Virus record (IMG/VR): IMGVR_UViG_3300028612_002230
Span: 1 to 43,591 of that record
Origin: a virus
Length of the DNA: 43,591 nt
Reading direction: 5' to 3' (one strand)
Position numbers and translations under genes: made by a program. Under the pieces are notes generated by a model. It saw nothing but the letters and a program-made list of their open reading frames with translations. It was not told the origin of the DNA and did not search any database. Position 1 is the stretch's first letter. Every line of letters begins with the position of its first letter. This document shows, piece after piece, positions 9,092-16,976 of this stretch.

Positions 9092-9843
9092 AAAATGCTT
9101 CCTATTAACAAATTATCAATCTCACTTTCTATTTTAATAGCTTCAGTTGATTCTATACGCTCTATAGGCGTTATTACTTCGTGTCTAGTTATCTTATCAG
9201 TAACGTTATTCAAAATCAAACTCCCGCTCTTTACAGAAGATCGATGCCCAAGAACCTTTCCATTAATATCAATTCCTACACGAGAACATAACATAATAAG
9301 AAAATCTTTGCTATCTTCATCCATATGCTTAATACGATTACACTTAGTTAAGTATGTGAAGACTCTGGACAATGATTTATCTGTTAGTTCTGATAAAAAA
9401 TGGGGAAATGTTTGTGTGAAGTACCTATGTTGATTAGGTATAGTGTGTTGCTTAAAAAGAATTGAACTACATAAATAACTTATATCTTTTTTATTAAGCG
9501 TTACCTGTCCAAACACGGGTAGCTTTGTACACACTAATGTTCGTAACCAGTAATGTATTTTTCTGTAATTATCTACAAATGCCGAGCTTAAATCTATAAA
9601 GTGCTTACCTAGTGACCTGATTACTTTTGTATCTTCAGCTACGCTTAGGGTTCTTCCGTGTGATGTAGAGTATTTAAAAAGAGAAGAACACTTAACATTT
9701 GATATTTTAAAGTTATTCGTAGATTTAAATCCAGTAGTAGTTAAATAAAAAAGAGGATGGTCGTTATCTAATTCACCCGCTTTGAGAACTTTACCGCTTT
9801 TATTAATAAGTAACTGATTTTTAGATACAACTATCTGCCCCAC
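9079..9843 (-). CDS. Free-standing degenerate intein-like / LAGLIDADG-type protein
   Basis: The 254 residues read like a complete intein with the splice ends lost. INKSGKVLKAGEL resembles the region after block A, and GRTLSVAEDTKVI resembles block B (usually T-x-x-H; here the His is Thr). FPHFLSELTDKSLSRVF followed by LIMLCSRVGIDING resembles the second half of a LAGLIDADG (DOD) endonuclease. IERIESTEAIKIESEIDN resembles block F, but the end is LCKI rather than HN plus Cys or Ser. There is no N-terminal Cys and no extein. It overlaps bS21 upstream and terminase downstream. A domesticated homing endonuclease serving the neighbouring terminase mini-intein is one idea; a dead relic is another. 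The acidic residues of the endonuclease are not clear. The start is GTG. Confidence 0.5.
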   Translation of the reverse strand: MGQIVVSKNQLLINKSGKVLKAGELDNDHPLFYLTTTGFKSTNNFKISNVKCSSLFKYSTSHGRTLSVAEDTKVIRSLGKHFIDLSSAFVDNYRKIHYWLRTLVCTKLPVFGQVTLNKKDISYLCSSILFKQHTIPNQHRYFTQTFPHFLSELTDKSLSRVFTYLTKCNRIKHMDEDSKDFLIMLCSRVGIDINGKVLGHRSSVKSGSLILNNVTDKITRHEVITPIERIESTEAIKIESEIDNLLIGSILCKI

Positions 9844-10001
9844 GGCTTTCTCTTTCGTACTCTACGGCGTTCACTTGGTTTAACAAAATGCTGTCTTTCA
9901 TATATTTCTAAATCTACACCTTCTATTATATAAGCTTTTTTGAATCTCCTCATTAAAGATTCAAAGGATTCCTTTTTTTTCCTTATAACTATTACAGCCA
10001 T
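9831..10001 (-). CDS. rpsU: Ribosomal protein bS21 homologue
   Basis: The 56-residue product starts MAVIVIRKKKESFESLMRRF and ends in a very basic tail with RRRVRKRK. It matches the bS21 pattern: a short beta start, PFD-like ESFESLMRRFKKA, then a helix with E-I-Y-E-R-x-x-F-x-K-P, then Arg/Lys. Bacterial bS21 is about 70 residues and sits on the small subunit near the anti-Shine-Dalgarno end of 16S rRNA, where it affects initiation. Phage copies of bS21 are known from aquatic phages and could exchange into host ribosomes to favour phage mRNA. GAGG lies 5 bases before the ATG. The stop lies 10 bases past the start of the next gene, so the two overlap. Confidence 0.85.
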   Translation of the reverse strand: MAVIVIRKKKESFESLMRRFKKAYIIEGVDLEIYERQHFVKPSERRRVRKRKPWGR

Positions 10002-10003
10002 GG

Positions 10004-11038
10004 TTACCTCGAATGATGATATTGAGCTTCATTTCCATACATTCTATTTGCTGGATTTATTTTTGAAGCATAACTTGCTCTTATTGCTCTTTGTCTCTCG
10101 GTTGCAGCTCCGTCACTTAGAAGAGCTGTAGGAATTCGACCTCTACCCATATTAGGTTTATTTATTTCATCCAAGTAAGTCATAATGGATGTTGCTGCTT
10201 CTCCCATGCCAGCTATTGAAGTCTTAAAGGCCCATCCACCTGCTAAGGCACCAATTTGATAAATAGTATACAAACTATAAGCACCACTAGCAACGCTTAA
10301 GGCTTTACCTGCCAACCCTCCTGCTATTGTTACCCCCGTAGCAGCTGCTAAGGGAGATATAGCAAGCGAACCTTTCCCTCCTACTTTTTTTAAAGCTGTT
10401 CCAACAATTTTACTCTTGTTATCGCCTAATATCTTTGTTGATAAATTACCAGCAGCCTTTTCTGCAATTGGATCTCTACCAGCTAAATAATAAGCCCACT
10501 TGTGTTTCATAGCTGCAGCTGTCGATGCTTGTGCTCCACCTTCTGTAACATTGAGCATTCCAGCTAGTCCTAATCTCCGTGCATTAGACATCGCTTGTAT
10601 AATGGTACTGGACTGCATTCCAGCTGTATCTCTAAGAAACATACCAAGAGCTTCTGTTGCAGACAATACAACATTTCCTAAGGAAGCTTTAGCCCACATG
10701 CTAGCGGCAACTGGTGTGTCTCCAAGTCCGGTTAATAGTGTTTTGTACCCCCAAGCTCCTCCATACTCCCAGGTAGAGCTTAGTCCAGGTATTGTTTTAG
10801 AAAATATTCCTTTCCATCCGGTAACACCACTCCAAACTCTTCCAGCAGCTGACACAGGATTAAGCGTTAACATCCCTAAAGATGCCGCTACAATAGGTCC
10901 TGGAGTAATTGCCATTAATGGATTAATACCAGTAACAGCTTGCGCGCCAAAAGCTCCTCCACCACTAACTATAGCAGCTCCGTACCTATCAGCGAACGAT
11001 AAACCTGGAAACATAGTAGAAGATGCAACGCTTGGCAT
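10004..11038 (-). CDS. Gly/Ala-rich hydrophobic protein, possible internal virion protein
   Basis: This 344-residue protein has many Gly, Ala and small hydrophobic residues, with several stretches able to cross or lie in a membrane, for example around residues 20-60 and 225-275. The C-terminus is polar and basic. No family is recognised. The ATG overlaps the previous stop as TAATG, and the next gene, bS21, starts two bases after its stop. The neighbouring 254-residue protein has the same composition and the same MP start. Two adjacent hydrophobic glycine-rich proteins ahead of the packaging genes could be ejection or pilot proteins that enter the host envelope, but this is inference from composition only. 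Confidence 0.5.
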   Translation of the reverse strand: MPSVASSTMFPGLSFADRYGAAIVSGGGAFGAQAVTGINPLMAITPGPIVAASLGMLTLNPVSAAGRVWSGVTGWKGIFSKTIPGLSSTWEYGGAWGYKTLLTGLGDTPVAASMWAKASLGNVVLSATEALGMFLRDTAGMQSSTIIQAMSNARRLGLAGMLNVTEGGAQASTAAAMKHKWAYYLAGRDPIAEKAAGNLSTKILGDNKSKIVGTALKKVGGKGSLAISPLAAATGVTIAGGLAGKALSVASGAYSLYTIYQIGALAGGWAFKTSIAGMGEAATSIMTYLDEINKPNMGRGRIPTALLSDGAATERQRAIRASYASKINPANRMYGNEAQYHHSR

Positions 11039-11802
11039 TATACAGTACTCCTATTTCTAGCTTTATGCATAGCAAAAGGCAAAGCTCCATTCATTCCTAA
11101 ATGACCAGGCTTGCCCATAGGAACAGCACCTCTCATTCTATTTGCCCATAATCTATAGCCCGGTCCCCCAGACTTGACTCTATTAGACATTCTTGCTGCT
11201 CTTCCTTTTGATAGCACATTTTTTCTAGCCTGAATAACTGTTCTTGATACAGCAAGATCTACTTTGGCCATCCCAGTTCCAGCCGCTACGCCTCCTAAAA
11301 GCCCCCCTATAATAGCCCCTGATGTTGCACGTTTTAATCCTCCAAATTTTAAACCAACCAGCCCTCCTAGTAAAACTCCACTTATTCCTCCTATAGTAGC
11401 TGCAGTCTTAACACCGGGCAACTCTTGTGTAGCTTTAAATAAATCTGCTCCCCTAGAAGTTACATACTCAGTTGTGCCTTTCCATGCACCTCCTGTACCG
11501 CTAAGTAAAGATTGTGTAAGGCTCTGGGACTTTCCAAACGCACCGTGCATCGCCCCAACAGCTGCTACTGCTTTTAGACGAGACCAAGTACCTGAAATAC
11601 CTCCTGCTTGTCTTAGGTTTTCTAACTCTTCTCTACTCATAGAACTACCTACCATAGGCATACTAGTTTGTTGTAAAGCAGATGCAGTAAATATACCTCC
11701 TCCAAAGATAGCCATTCCTCCTATAAGTTTACTAGGTCCTGCCGCAGCGCTAAAACCCTGTGCAATCTGTGAAAGTAATCCGGAATCTGGTAATTTAGGC
11801 AT
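11038..11802 (-). CDS. Gly/Ala-rich hydrophobic protein with basic C-terminus
   Basis: A 254-residue protein with two glycine-zipper-like segments: residues 20-40 (GGMAIFGGGIFTASAL) and about 135-175 (GGISGVLLGGLVGLKF, then AIIGGLLGGVAAGTG). The last 70 residues are rich in Arg and Lys. Glycine zippers of this kind occur in proteins that insert in membranes. It overlaps both neighbours by TAATG, so the three genes from 12,596 to 10,004 are probably translated as a coupled set. Function is not recognised; a virion protein active during DNA entry is possible. Confidence 0.5.
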   Translation of the reverse strand: MPKLPDSGLLSQIAQGFSAAAGPSKLIGGMAIFGGGIFTASALQQTSMPMVGSSMSREELENLRQAGGISGTWSRLKAVAAVGAMHGAFGKSQSLTQSLLSGTGGAWKGTTEYVTSRGADLFKATQELPGVKTAATIGGISGVLLGGLVGLKFGGLKRATSGAIIGGLLGGVAAGTGMAKVDLAVSRTVIQARKNVLSKGRAARMSNRVKSGGPGYRLWANRMRGAVPMGKPGHLGMNGALPFAMHKARNRSTV

Positions 11803-12596
11803 TATTTGGTATCCTCAAAGGCTTTGTCAATAGATTGTTGTTCTTCCTGTACACGGTCTTTTTCTCGTGCCTGTATTTCTAAAAATCTTTTCTTAATATC
11901 AGATGCCCTAGTAGACGGATCGTGTGTATCGGTAAGCTTATACTTAGCTCGTTGTTCTCTAGTAGCTAATAACTCTTTTCTAATTAAGGACAATTTTCTA
12001 GTCGATTTATCTTTTATATCTACATAAGGGGTCACTTGATCATTATAGATTATAGTTCCGGTAGCCTGCACAACTGCAGTAGCCACTTCTTTAACATCTC
12101 CTTCTAATGCAATCATTTTATCAGCCCTCCGTTTATCAAGTAATGCAGATGCATATTCTTGTACCATGTTTACTTCTAAATAATTTTCCAAATCTACCCC
12201 AAAATCTGTAATTAATTGAGGTACCATTGAATCTAAGTACATAATTTCTTCTGGACACCTTTCCCCAAGTGGAGCAATTCCCATTTGTTGAAAAACACAG
12301 ATACTTTCAAATTGACACTCCTCCTGCTTACAGATAAGAGGTAAGGTATTATTTACCCCAAAAGTTGAAATCTTAGAGTTCCGTAATAACTTTAATACTT
12401 GCTCCTTAGTTAGCTCAATATCCTCACGTTGCTCTACAGGATACGCACTAAGGATTCGATTAACTTCTGAAGACTCTGGTAATAAACTTAACTTTATTTG
12501 TTCATTGTCTTTTATTTTTTCAAGAGCCTTAGAAACCTCCTCTATCCTAGATATGTCATTCTTTTGCTTTATATCTTTGGTTTTAGCTTCGTCCAT
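11802..12596 (-). CDS. Four-cysteine metal-binding protein, possible small terminase-like protein
   Basis: The 264-residue protein has charged helical ends and a central Cys cluster, C89, C94, C100 and C114, in the pattern CKQEEC, then ESIC, then LGERCPEE. Four Cys so arranged can bind zinc or an iron-sulphur cluster. The part after the cluster, with LLDKRRADKMIALEG and later RKLSLIRKELLATREQR, recalls small phage proteins found upstream of terminases that may act as DNA recognition subunits. That link is from memory of sequence style, not a search. AAGGA lies before the ATG. The C-terminal 60 residues are a likely coiled coil. Confidence 0.4.
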   Translation of the reverse strand: MDEAKTKDIKQKNDISRIEEVSKALEKIKDNEQIKLSLLPESSEVNRILSAYPVEQREDIELTKEQVLKLLRNSKISTFGVNNTLPLICKQEECQFESICVFQQMGIAPLGERCPEEIMYLDSMVPQLITDFGVDLENYLEVNMVQEYASALLDKRRADKMIALEGDVKEVATAVVQATGTIIYNDQVTPYVDIKDKSTRKLSLIRKELLATREQRAKYKLTDTHDPSTRASDIKKRFLEIQAREKDRVQEEQQSIDKAFEDTK

Positions 12597-12775
12597 AATT
12601 CCTTATTTTTAATAATAGCTTCCATACATCCTACTAGATAGTTGCAATCAGGACCTAAATGTCCCAGAACTTCTTTAAATATAAATAACTCTCTATACTT
12701 TAACAAACTAGAGGTAGCTTGCTTCGATAAGTACGCACAAACTTTACTTTTTAATTCTTTTATGTTATTCCTCAA
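12569..12775 (-). CDS. Small helical protein, unknown
   Basis: A 68-residue, mostly helical protein with three Cys (residues 13, 44 and 50). It begins with TTG inside the end of the previous gene and ends inside the start of the next. The absence of any ATG near the front, and the overlaps on both sides, make TTG the most likely start. No motif points to a function. Its retention in a coupled cluster argues that it is real. Confidence 0.45.
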   Translation of the reverse strand: MRNNIKELKSKVCAYLSKQATSSLLKYRELFIFKEVLGHLGPDCNYLVGCMEAIIKNKELWTKLKPKI

Positions 12776-13130
12776 ACTCTAAAATATTACGATCTAAGGA
12801 TTTCTCTTTATACTTTTTGTTCCATAATCTAATTCCTGCTTCATCAACTTCATAAAAAGCAAGGATGCTACACGGCTTATAATAAGGATCATGTATTACA
12901 TGTTTTGATTGAACCTTACGTTGTGCATCTCCCACAAGTACTGCATAAAATTTATGATAGGCTCTCCAATACAATAACTGAGTAACTACTTGATCTGTTT
13001 TAGCTAAATGATCATACTCATCCGAAGTAGTTTCGTATACTTCAGGTTCATTAACGTCTCCCTTTAAGAAATTAACTACCATTACTTGTACTGGTTGCGG
13101 CAGTTGTTGATAATCTTTTATAAACTTCAT
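12765..13130 (-). CDS. Unknown protein, 121 residues
   Basis: No family is recognised. The protein is soluble in character, with an aromatic-rich middle (QLLYWRAYHKFYAVLVGD) and an acidic C-terminus. The ATG overlaps the previous stop as TAATG, so it is probably translated by coupling. It belongs to the cluster of small genes between the ClpP-like protease and the packaging genes. Confidence 0.5.
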   Translation of the reverse strand: MKFIKDYQQLPQPVQVMVVNFLKGDVNEPEVYETTSDEYDHLAKTDQVVTQLLYWRAYHKFYAVLVGDAQRKVQSKHVIHDPYYKPCSILAFYEVDEAGIRLWNKKYKEKSLDRNILEFEE

Positions 13131-13774
13131 TACAGTTTCAACAACTCTAAAGTATTCATTAGAGCATGGTACTCCTTTGGAGTTTTTATTTCTTGTGTAG
13201 CATCATCTAAGTTGACCCATTTATAAGATTCAATATATTCTAATGTATCCTTTAAAGTAAGTATATTTCTATCACCATTACTACATTGTGCTACGACTTT
13301 GGTCATTGCATCCCTAATATCATTATGCCTGTCCGATGAAAATGCTAAACCATATATCTCTGATCTATCGGATATTCCAAATTTACTTCCAAATTTTCTA
13401 CCATAAACTACAAGTTCTTCAACAACATTAGTACAGATACTATCCATTGACAAAGGTGTATAATAAGTTCCTCCTGTTAAAAAAATAGTAGATCCCTTTT
13501 TATTCCACTTTTCATAAGACTTAAGCCAAGAGCTAAAACTTCCATATTCAGTAGAATCATCAATCAATAGCTGAGTAGACCCAGCAACACTAAGTGGTTT
13601 TGTTGCTATTGATGCTATATAAATATCAGAGCACAAATCTAACTCTACTATCGCAGTAGAAAGTGTTACAAGCAAAGGTACTTTATTAACTGCTACAAAA
13701 AATTTATCTATATTCTGATAGTTGTTCCATGAGTCTGTTGTGTCAACACAATCTATTATATATGTATTAGTCAT
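13130..13774 (-). CDS. Unknown protein, 214 residues
   Basis: The sequence looks like an alpha/beta soluble protein: a beta start (TYIIDCVDTTDSW), a hydrophobic core near residues 28-60, and IFLTGGTYYTPLS near 97. It gives no recognisable catalytic motif. The gene overlaps the end of the ClpP-like gene by 8 bases and the next gene by TAATG. GAGGAC lies 8 bases upstream. The context suggests a head or tail assembly role, but nothing in the sequence confirms it. Confidence 0.5.
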   Translation of the reverse strand: MTNTYIIDCVDTTDSWNNYQNIDKFFVAVNKVPLLVTLSTAIVELDLCSDIYIASIATKPLSVAGSTQLLIDDSTEYGSFSSWLKSYEKWNKKGSTIFLTGGTYYTPLSMDSICTNVVEELVVYGRKFGSKFGISDRSEIYGLAFSSDRHNDIRDAMTKVVAQCSNGDRNILTLKDTLEYIESYKWVNLDDATQEIKTPKEYHALMNTLELLKL

Positions 13775-14402
13775 CTGACCTGTCCTCTTTTATTTTTTCT
13801 ATGATTTTATCTGCCAAGGTATCTACCAACATGCCCTCTATCTCAAGTTTTTCCTGTTCCTCCGACAATAACTCCAACGGAATTTTATCAATAATATCAG
13901 TAACTATTCTTAATTTTTTAGCATAAATACTATCAATCCAAGTTGTTGAGCTATGCAAACTATTAAACTTCTTTTTACCCATACTCAAACGATTCTTAAA
14001 TATTCTTTCTACCTTTTTTCCTTGTTCCAATAACATATTAAGTGTTTCTTGTATCTCCAAGGAATTTGCTGTTATTGATAATGATGAAGGATGGGTCATA
14101 AATTCCGTATGCTTAAAGGCATATCTCTTCTTCCCTGCTAGGTATATTAATACTCCAGCAGAGCTTACTTCTGACATAGCATAAGTATGAATAGGAGCAT
14201 TACAAGCTCTAAGTAAATCATAAATAGATAGAGCAGTTTTTATATTACCACCATCTGTATCTAAAAAAACATGTATAGGTTCTTTTTTACAATTATCTAA
14301 AGAAGAAATTCCCTCTACAATATTTTTAATAAGAGAATTATCTTTAACTCCATCCCCAGAGGTTGCTGTAATATCTTCTGTAATAAATAATTTACGAACC
14401 AT
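13767..14402 (-). CDS. ClpP-like serine protease
   Basis: The 211-residue protein has the ClpP/crotonase layout: IHVFLDTDGGNIKTALSIYD, then the nucleophile segment SEVSSAGVLIYLAGKKR (Ser in SSAG), then the His segment EFMTHPSS. Bacterial ClpP degrades proteins with an ATPase partner; phage versions often act in head maturation. Here an S78-like protease already sits beside the scaffold, so this one may process another protein or alter host proteolysis. The ATG at 14,402 overlaps the previous stop as TGATG; an adjacent GTG one codon upstream is less likely. The catalytic Asp cannot be assigned with certainty. Confidence 0.75.
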   Translation of the reverse strand: MVRKLFITEDITATSGDGVKDNSLIKNIVEGISSLDNCKKEPIHVFLDTDGGNIKTALSIYDLLRACNAPIHTYAMSEVSSAGVLIYLAGKKRYAFKHTEFMTHPSSLSITANSLEIQETLNMLLEQGKKVERIFKNRLSMGKKKFNSLHSSTTWIDSIYAKKLRIVTDIIDKIPLELLSEEQEKLEIEGMLVDTLADKIIEKIKEDRSDD

Positions 14403-14746
14403 CACGCAGATCCAGTTACCTGTATATAGGAAATTGTAACCAGAAAATATGGAAATATTGTCATAACTTCAGGTATCCATGTTCCAGACACTGCTTCACA
14501 TGCTGATTGAGTTGTAATTGTACCAGTGTAAGAGGTATCAGAACAAGTACCCGCCCCTATATTAGGAATTATTACTTGTTCCTTTATATATGATACATCT
14601 GTCCGTGCATAATTAAATCTAGCAGAACCTCCACTAGCAGAAACCAACGACGCAATTCTACTATTTATATGAGCAGTTAATACACTGCCCTGTGAGGTTT
14701 CTTCCACAAAACTAACATCCACTTTATTTACATTTATAAATGCCAT
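14402..14746 (-). CDS. Small virion-type protein with Cys-Trp cassette
   Basis: This 114-residue protein is beta-rich (INVNKVDVSFVEE, then RFNYARTDVSYIKEQVIIP) and holds a copy of the cassette found in four or more proteins here, C68-x4-Y-x9-C83-x6-W90. The cassette sits between two beta segments, as if inserted in a loop. The stop overlaps the ClpP-like start. The N-terminus, with a GSVLTAHINSRIAS helix, resembles small structural proteins, but no family can be named. Confidence 0.5.
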   Translation of the reverse strand: MAFINVNKVDVSFVEETSQGSVLTAHINSRIASLVSASGGSARFNYARTDVSYIKEQVIIPNIGAGTCSDTSYTGTITTQSACEAVSGTWIPEVMTIFPYFLVTISYIQVTGSA

Positions 14747-14962
14747 TTATTCTTCTCCTTGCATAGGTTCTTCCATTTTTATTATCTCCTGTATAGAGAA
14801 ACGTCTAGAGCATTTTGGACAATAACTAAATTGATCTGAAAACACTTCTACATCTTTTTCTCCACAGACGCAGTCAAGTACTATCTTTTGATCAGACCAT
14901 TCTATTCGATAAGCTCCAAAGTAAACCTCTCGTCTACTTAATTTATCTATGTCCATTACCAT
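14747..14962 (-). CDS. Small zinc-ribbon protein
   Basis: A 71-residue protein with Cys-x-Cys (residues 31-33, CVCGEKD) and Cys-x2-Cys (CPKCSRRF), forming a four-Cys zinc ribbon, followed by an acidic C-terminus. Ribbons of this size bind nucleic acid or proteins. The first ATG at 14,962 lies inside the end of the previous gene; a second in-frame ATG at 14,956 overlaps the previous stop as TAATG and could be the true start. The next gene follows at once. Confidence 0.5.
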   Translation of the reverse strand: MVMDIDKLSRREVYFGAYRIEWSDQKIVLDCVCGEKDVEVFSDQFSYCPKCSRRFSIQEIIKMEEPMQGEE

Positions 14963-16254
14963 GGATAACTTTTTCTTCTTTTTCCATAAAATCTTCTACG
15001 ATCTCTTGGACTTCCTTTAGTAGATGAATCTAATTCCTCTATACGAAATCTGAGCAATAATTTATTTTTTATATTCATTATTTCTCCGTGTTTCATCGAC
15101 TCATGATACTGTCTTTGCTCTTTAGCATTAGAGTATGCTTTTGCATCTACATTAGTAGACATACTACTAGTAGCATACGACATGACGGCGGCAGCAGCGA
15201 CAATACAATCCAGACCAGCGCCCACGTCAGGTTTTGGTTCCTCTCCTGCAAATGCACTTTCGTCTATAGGTTGTTCCATATTAGCATCCATAAATTCTTC
15301 ATCAGATATGTCTGTATCCTCACACTCTCCTGTTACATAACAGTAATACTTATCCATTTGTCTTTTACACCAGTTCCTTGGGCTCCTTACTGCTCGCCTT
15401 ACTATTCTTCCCCTAAACTTCCCTAAAAAATCATATGGAATCTTAAATATAAAATATAGTATTAAGTTCATTAGTTTGACTACTAGATCCCAAAGGGTAA
15501 TACGTTTCTGTTTTTCTAAAACTGTGTTAATATTCGACAGTTCTACATCGGGATTAATAAACTCTCCTGTTTCGGTATCTATATCAGGTTGATCTTTATG
15601 GTCTTTTAGGTCACTACAGCTCATTCTTGCTGCAGCAACACTATTGGCATTAGCCGAGTCGTTTGTATGTTTTGGCATTGGAGCTAAGGGTAATCCTGTA
15701 ACAGGATCAGTACCAAAGTCATTGAAAATTAACCTAAGCGGATCAATTCCAGTTACATGAATAGACCCATCCATAACTAATTCAAACGCAGTTTTAAATA
15801 AATCTCCAGTAATACTTGAAGTAGAAACACCGCCATTAAGTGTTTTAAGGGCTTCTAGTATAGTCATATTCCCAATTTCTGCTCCTGAGCCTGGTCCATC
15901 AGAAGTTCCTGCTCCCTCACTGGGAGTAACCACAACATCTCCCGTTTCAGGGTCAATGCTAACTTCTCCTGGAATATCTGCCCCCACAGGAATATTCATA
16001 TCATCTATTTTGTCATTTACAATTTTCTCTAGATCAACTAGTGCCTCTTCCATTTCCTCTAAAAGTTTCAAAGTTTCTAAATCATCTGCCAAATCCAAAA
16101 TAGGATCATCTGAGGCAAAAATTCCTGTTGGCATTTCAAAACGTACCATTTTTTCCACAGAATCCTTCAGTTGTTGTTCTGTAGATACTACACTTTGATC
16201 CCCAGCTATATCTTTAGGATCTCTTTTAACCTTTTCTCTTCTTATGTATGCCAT
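14956..16254 (-). CDS. Structural-type protein sharing GIDPLRL with the large Cys-rich protein
   Basis: The 432-residue protein has an acidic coiled-coil region (about 45-90), a linker rich in Gly, Asp and Thr, the segment GIDPLRLIF (169-177), a hydrophobic helix near 255-275, two Cys in YYCYVTGEC, an Ala-rich segment (VAAAAVMSYATSS) and a basic C-terminus with RDRRRFYGKRRK. The shared GIDPLRL and the same mix of acidic linker and hydrophobic helix link it to the 847-residue protein beside the portal. They may be parts of one assembly or homologous at their ends. No enzyme motif is visible. Confidence 0.5.
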   Translation of the reverse strand: MAYIRREKVKRDPKDIAGDQSVVSTEQQLKDSVEKMVRFEMPTGIFASDDPILDLADDLETLKLLEEMEEALVDLEKIVNDKIDDMNIPVGADIPGEVSIDPETGDVVVTPSEGAGTSDGPGSGAEIGNMTILEALKTLNGGVSTSSITGDLFKTAFELVMDGSIHVTGIDPLRLIFNDFGTDPVTGLPLAPMPKHTNDSANANSVAAARMSCSDLKDHKDQPDIDTETGEFINPDVELSNINTVLEKQKRITLWDLVVKLMNLILYFIFKIPYDFLGKFRGRIVRRAVRSPRNWCKRQMDKYYCYVTGECEDTDISDEEFMDANMEQPIDESAFAGEEPKPDVGAGLDCIVAAAAVMSYATSSMSTNVDAKAYSNAKEQRQYHESMKHGEIMNIKNKLLLRFRIEELDSSTKGSPRDRRRFYGKRRKSYPW

Positions 16255-16255
16255 A

Positions 16256-16645
16256 TTATTCTTGACTTCTTATTGAACACTTTTCCATTAATCCTAACAA
16301 TTTTTTCTCTATTATATGAGGCAATTGAATCATATCTTTAAACATTATATCACCACTAGATGAGTTAAAAGATCCCCTTTTTATCTGTAAGGAGGAGCAT
16401 TTAATCACTATTAGTCTATAATTGTCTCCAGAGATAATTTTAAAAAACTTTTTAAGGTCCTTATGGACTCGTATTCCTCTAGGAATTTCCAACTCATACT
16501 GCGAATCTAAATCAATCTCAAAACCATCCACCTCCTTAAGTAGCAAAGAGCACTTTAGCTGCTGTACCATATAAGTTCGTACATGTTTACGTTCATAATA
16601 AACAGGTATAAACGATCCATTGGAATAAGTATCTACAACTATCAT
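16256..16645 (-). CDS. Unknown protein, 129 residues
   Basis: A small mixed alpha/beta protein with no recognised family. The start ATG overlaps the previous stop as ATGA. The N-terminal segment, VDTYSNGSFIPVYYERKHVR, and the later GDNYRLIVIKCSSLQIKRG are beta-like, and the end is helical. The base order around its start, ACATATCT followed by ATG, resembles the recurring intergenic motif but is weak. Confidence 0.45.
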   Translation of the reverse strand: MIVVDTYSNGSFIPVYYERKHVRTYMVQQLKCSLLLKEVDGFEIDLDSQYELEIPRGIRVHKDLKKFFKIISGDNYRLIVIKCSSLQIKRGSFNSSSGDIMFKDMIQLPHIIEKKLLGLMEKCSIRSQE

Positions 16646-16971
16646 AGATATGTCTCGCTCAGACTAGATCGACGATCAATATTATAGTGAATATGGCATA
16701 ATCCTTTTGCGTGATGTTTTCGATTACAAGCACTTTCAGAGCACTTTCTATTTGTTTTATTTGATGGAGAGCCTCGAGGCCCATAACGGACAATATCCTC
16801 ATAATCTAAACCACAGGCTTTTATAGCCTGCTGCCAAGAGCCAAAGTATCTAACGCCTGCTTTCCAAAGCTCTTCTCTGTGCTTTTTTATATATGAGGAA
16901 TATCGTTTATCGGTTGGGAAAGATAAAATCTCATTGATAACCTTAGTAGTTGTCCACCGCCGTATAGGCAT
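16642..16971 (-). CDS. DNA-binding protein with homing-endonuclease-associated repeat and zinc knuckle
   Basis: Residues 5-60 match the homing endonuclease associated repeat style: a W-T-T start, then ELWKAGVRYFGSWQQAIKACGLDY, the FGSW-x2-A-x4-G-L pattern being the best sign. Residues 75-96 hold KCSESACNRKHHAKGLCHIHY, a Cys-x4-Cys then Cys-x-x-His knuckle resembling the zinc fingers attached to some HNH proteins. There is no nuclease core, so this is probably a DNA-binding remnant or regulator. AAGGAG from the end of groES serves as its ribosome site, 8 bases upstream. It may belong to the same mobile gene pool as the intein-like protein. Confidence 0.6.
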   Translation of the reverse strand: MPIRRWTTTKVINEILSFPTDKRYSSYIKKHREELWKAGVRYFGSWQQAIKACGLDYEDIVRYGPRGSPSNKTNRKCSESACNRKHHAKGLCHIHYNIDRRSSLSETYL

Positions 16972-16976
16972 TAGGA

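Noticed and set aside
10500-11833. Long plus-strand frames opposite the two Gly/Ala-rich genes
   Set aside because: They arise from Gly/Ala codons on the other strand and have no start signals; the minus-strand genes are coupled by TAATG.
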